This document shows positions 22,061 to 24,428 of a stretch of DNA of 24,428 nt, piece after piece. Within the stretch, counting starts at the first letter, position 1, and every line of letters starts with the position of its first letter. This DNA comes from Denitrobacterium sp024691475 (lineage in GTDB: Bacteria; Actinomycetota; Coriobacteriia; Coriobacteriales; Eggerthellaceae). The position numbers and the translations under genes are program-made. The notes beneath the pieces are model-generated. The model was not told where the DNA came from. It saw only the letters and a list, made by a program, of their open reading frames with translations, and made no database searches. The stretch is taken from positions 1-24,428 of the forward strand of contig JAILNP010000058.1 in the NCBI GenBank assembly GCA_024691475.1. Reading direction: 5' to 3'.

Positions 22061-23041
22061 ATGGCGGGTTCTTTATATGTAAGCCACAACTCGGCTCTCA
22101 CGTATTGGCGAACGAATCCTCCCCGGTACGTTATGGAGGGTGGCGACAGGGATATCCGGTCGTTGCGAAACTGCGCCCGTACGGTAGGCGATTTCCAATC
22201 GTTCAACGTTTCGGAGTCTGTCTTTGGGCGTCGCTCCATAGACATTCTCGTGCCGGGGTCGAATCCGCCCCGATGTTCCGATCGTTTTAGGCCTCATAAG
22301 CAATACAAGCAACTGCCGCGCCATGCATTGTATCCGCTTTGGGATGGGGTGTTCGTTACTTCTCCCGAGCTGTGCTTCGTCCAGATGTGTCAGTCGCTTT
22401 CGTTTGTCGAGGCTCTCGAGCTGGGTATGGAGCTTTGCGGTACCTATGCACTTAGGCCGGGTGGTATCGAGGGCATGGCCCAGCGAGACTATCCGCTGGT
22501 CGACGTCGAGACACTCCGGCGTCATTTGCAGGTCTGGCAAGGCTTCAACGGTCTGCCCTTAGCGCGCAAGGTGTCGAAGTACCTGGTGGCTGGCTCTGCA
22601 TCGCCTATGGAAACGAAGCTCTACCTCTTGTTGTGCTTGCCTTTACAATACGGTGGCTACAACCTGGGCTATCCAGAATTGAATCCCGAGATGGAATTGG
22701 ATCAGACGGAGATGGAGGTCCTGAGGTGCACTAAAGTAAAGCCCGACATGCTGTGGCGTCAGAAGCGCCTGATCGTCGAATACGACGGCAGGCAGCATGA
22801 GGAAGAATTGCAGTCGAAATACGACGCGCTTCGCATCACGATACTTGAGGGGAGGGGTTACACAGTTCGTCGCATAAAGCGGCATCAGGTGTATAACCCC
22901 GTATCCTTCGACAGCTTTGCCTCCTCGACTGCTGCGCTTCTTGGCGTGCGTCGGCGTCCTGCGATTCTGAAGCATCAGCTCGCTCGCGAAGGTCTTCGGC
23001 GGGCACTGCTGGGGAGCGTGGCGTTCGATTCTTGTATGTGA
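22061..23041 (+). CDS. DUF559/Vsr-like endonuclease-domain protein
   Basis: The 326-residue soluble protein has a C-terminal PD-(D/E)XK-like nuclease domain of the DUF559/MTES_1575 type. Its key residues are Glu184 (SPMETKLYLLL), Asp229 (KPDML), Glu240-Tyr-Asp-Gly (LIVEYDGRQH) and His246. The LEGRGYTVRRI strand-helix pattern after it (262-272) is also typical. The N-terminal 180 residues begin VSHNSALTYW and resemble the antitoxin-like N-terminal part found on such proteins in actinobacteria; I cannot assign it firmly. AAGGAG lies upstream of the ATG. It stands alone, with no toxin partner next to it. A DNA-repair or defence role is possible. Confidence 0.78.
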   Translation: MAGSLYVSHNSALTYWRTNPPRYVMEGGDRDIRSLRNCARTVGDFQSFNVSESVFGRRSIDILVPGSNPPRCSDRFRPHKQYKQLPRHALYPLWDGVFVTSPELCFVQMCQSLSFVEALELGMELCGTYALRPGGIEGMAQRDYPLVDVETLRRHLQVWQGFNGLPLARKVSKYLVAGSASPMETKLYLLLCLPLQYGGYNLGYPELNPEMELDQTEMEVLRCTKVKPDMLWRQKRLIVEYDGRQHEEELQSKYDALRITILEGRGYTVRRIKRHQVYNPVSFDSFASSTAALLGVRRRPAILKHQLAREGLRRALLGSVAFDSCM

Positions 23042-23076
23042 TTGGCCTCCCGTGATTAATCTCTTTGACGATCGGC

Positions 23077-23082
23077 TACAAT
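23077..23082 (+). promoter_or_regulatory. Candidate -10 box (TACAAT) of the Nudix gene
   Basis: TACAAT in the context CGGCTACAATGG lies 31 bases before the ATG at 23114. The nearby TTGACG is only six bases away and cannot be its -35. Confidence 0.45.
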
Positions 23083-23113
23083 GGCCCCGTTTGGTCTAAG
23101 AGCAGGAGCGGGA

Positions 23114-23512
23114 ATGGAATTGAAGCGTATAGAGGTTGTTGCCGCGATTATCGTACGAAGCGACTCGGTGCTGGCCACCGAAAGGGGCTATGGCGAATTC
23201 GAGGGTTGGTGGGAATTCCCAGGTGGCAAAGTAGATGCGGGGGAGACTCCCGAGCAAGCCCTCGTTCGTGAAATTCGCGAAGAGCTTAACGCATCCATTT
23301 CGGTTGAAAGCTACCTGTGCACTGCGGAGTACGATTACGCAACGTTCCATTTGAGCATGCGTTGTTACGTGTGCAAACTCATCGACGATGAGTTTGAGCT
23401 TCTTGAGCACCATGCCGCCCGCTGGCTGAATTCCGAAAGCCTGCGGGAAGTCAAATGGCTCCCCGCTGATATTCAGGTGGTTGAAGCAATCGAGGCTTCG
23501 AACGTTATTTAG
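23114..23512 (+). CDS. MutT-type Nudix hydrolase, (deoxy)nucleoside triphosphate pyrophosphohydrolase
   Basis: The 132-residue protein has MutT size. The Nudix box runs from Gly38 (GKVDAGE, then RE at 52-53 and EE at 56-57), with Asn59 where the last glycine usually is. WWEFPGGK before it is typical of MutT and 8-oxo-dGTP or dCTP-type hydrolases. Such enzymes hydrolyse oxidised or non-canonical nucleoside triphosphates to monophosphate and pyrophosphate. ATG 23114 has GGAG upstream; the frame is open from 23081, but that start overlaps the -10 box. Its stop overlaps the stop of the convergent helicase gene by eight bases. Confidence 0.9.
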   Translation: MELKRIEVVAAIIVRSDSVLATERGYGEFEGWWEFPGGKVDAGETPEQALVREIREELNASISVESYLCTAEYDYATFHLSMRCYVCKLIDDEFELLEHHAARWLNSESLREVKWLPADIQVVEAIEASNVI

Positions 23513-24428
23513 CCGCAAGCGTATCGAGGTCGCTTAGGAAGTAGTCATACAGGTCTGCTTTGACGGGCGTTTCGAGTCGGTACCAAATCTCGACAGCCGT
23601 CGTGGTCGTACCCTGCATGACAATCTGCTTGAATTTACCAGTGGGATGCATTTCTCCTAGGAAGTAGAATTCCGTGCTTTCGTCTTTGTCTTCCTTGTTC
23701 TTTCGGATGAACAGGAAGCATCTCATTCCGTTGCTCTCGGCGTTTCGAAGGTTATTGATTTCGGGTGAGCTAAGATTGCGGTTGCTCTTCGAAATGGCAA
23801 TGAACTCACGGTCAGAGACAAACCTGTCTTCGTACATTGTCGTGATGCTGATCGTTGGATCTTTCTGGTAATTGACGAATACGGGAAACGTGTTCGTTTC
23901 TTTATCGTGGAAGTATCCACCGACGTTTTGGAAGTTGGGCTCTTTGCTCCAGCGTAGAAGCCTGCAGATCTCTTCGCGCGTGTACTTTGCGTTCAGTACG
24001 AAATCGGTGTCCTTGTAGGTGTTTGCATAATTGCGCTTGTTTCGGGCGAGCCCGAAAACGATCGTATCGAGCACGCACGCCCGAAACTCGGGATTTGTCA
24101 AAGCCTTTTTGAAAGTAGCGCTTAATTCGAGAGTGCCCTCGTTTTCGCTGATGAGCTCCTGTCCGGCTTTGGAGAACGACCCGGTAAGAACGTTTACTGC
24201 TGATGCACTGCGTAAAGCGGAAAGCTTTGCCTGGGTTTGCGTGTCGGAGGTGGGTAGCGTGTAGCTGAGGTTTTCTATGAGGCCCTTCAGCATGATGAGC
24301 TCTTCGCGGCGTTTGCCATGGGCGAGTTTCTGGCTCAGGAACTTGAGCATATCGAGCTGCTTATCGGTGAACTTGTGGCTGCAGTCGTCATCGTACTTTT
24401 CAAGAAAAGCCGCATACGAGCCGTATTT
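23505..24428 (-). CDS. DEAD/DEAH helicase family protein, C-terminal DUF3427 part (N-terminus cut by window edge)
   Basis: The frame is open from the right edge (KYGSYAAFLEKYDDD...) to a TAA at 23507-23505, about 307 residues. The segment YTREEICRLLRWSKEPNFQN, followed by GGYFHDKET and by the later EFYFLGEMHPTG, fits DUF3427. This domain lies at the end of large superfamily II helicases that often carry an N-terminal phospholipase-D-type nuclease domain. An internal ATG at 24350 is not a start, since the frame continues past it without a ribosome site. These helicases occur in defence-island contexts, but the function of the domain is unknown. The catalytic parts lie outside the window. Confidence 0.8.
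   Translation of the reverse strand, partial: KYGSYAAFLEKYDDDCSHKFTDKQLDMLKFLSQKLAHGKRREELIMLKGLIENLSYTLPTSDTQTQAKLSALRSASAVNVLTGSFSKAGQELISENEGTLELSATFKKALTNPEFRACVLDTIVFGLARNKRNYANTYKDTDFVLNAKYTREEICRLLRWSKEPNFQNVGGYFHDKETNTFPVFVNYQKDPTISITTMYEDRFVSDREFIAISKSNRNLSSPEINNLRNAESNGMRCFLFIRKNKEDKDESTEFYFLGEMHPTGKFKQIVMQGTTTTAVEIWYRLETPVKADLYDYFLSDLDTLAAK

Noticed and set aside
23065..23082. TTGACG plus TACAAT as a promoter pair
   Set aside because: The spacer is six bases, far too short; only the -10 is kept as a candidate.
24351..24428. Start of the helicase gene at the ATG at 24350
   Set aside because: The frame continues to the window edge with a sensible sequence (FLEKYDDDCSHKF), so this is the middle of a larger gene.

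Overview
The window looks like a chromosomal segment from a GC-rich anaerobic actinobacterium of the Coriobacteriia, most likely Eggerthellaceae (Eggerthella, Gordonibacter, Adlercreutzia or Slackia type). This is an inference from gene content: several Tat-exported single-subunit flavoprotein reductases, a DMSO-reductase-family molybdoenzyme operon, and three LuxR regulators fused to 12-helix membrane domains. That mix is typical of gut Eggerthellaceae. No rRNA or tRNA is visible.

Bases 1-3563: a LysR regulator (cut by the left edge) diverges from a Tat lipoprotein flavoprotein that ends in a strong terminator. A VanX-type D-Ala-D-Ala dipeptidase follows.

Bases 3564-13007: a seven-gene minus-strand operon runs from 11214 down to 3722. 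It encodes a tandem winged-helix-like protein, the molybdopterin catalytic subunit, a four-cluster Fe-S subunit, a DmsC-type anchor, a TorD chaperone, a NapG-like Tat ferredoxin and a NapH-like membrane polyferredoxin. A membrane LuxR regulator with its own TTGACA promoter lies just upstream on the same strand.

Bases 13064-20042: two near-identical arrangements follow, each a Tat flavoprotein gene divergent from a 12-helix LuxR regulator. The window therefore holds four 'one extracytoplasmic redox enzyme plus one dedicated regulator' modules in about 20 kb. All three flavoproteins appear to lack the fumarate-reductase acid arginine, so their electron acceptors are probably not fumarate. Quinol-derived electrons could reach the molybdoenzyme through the DmsBC-like and NapGH-like proteins; what feeds the flavoproteins is not encoded here.

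Bases 20043-24428: a more mosaic, visibly AT-richer stretch. It has a class II Fic protein with a C-terminal winged helix and an operator-like repeat set over its promoter, a degraded copy of the neighbouring LuxR gene, a ~173-bp element with 26-bp inverted ends, a DUF559/Vsr-like nuclease-domain protein, a MutT-type Nudix hydrolase, and the C-terminus (DUF3427) of a large helicase cut by the right edge.

Five REP-like palindromes (GGTGACAG...CTGTCACC type) sit between genes at 3.6, 13.1 and 16.5 kb. No transposase is visible.
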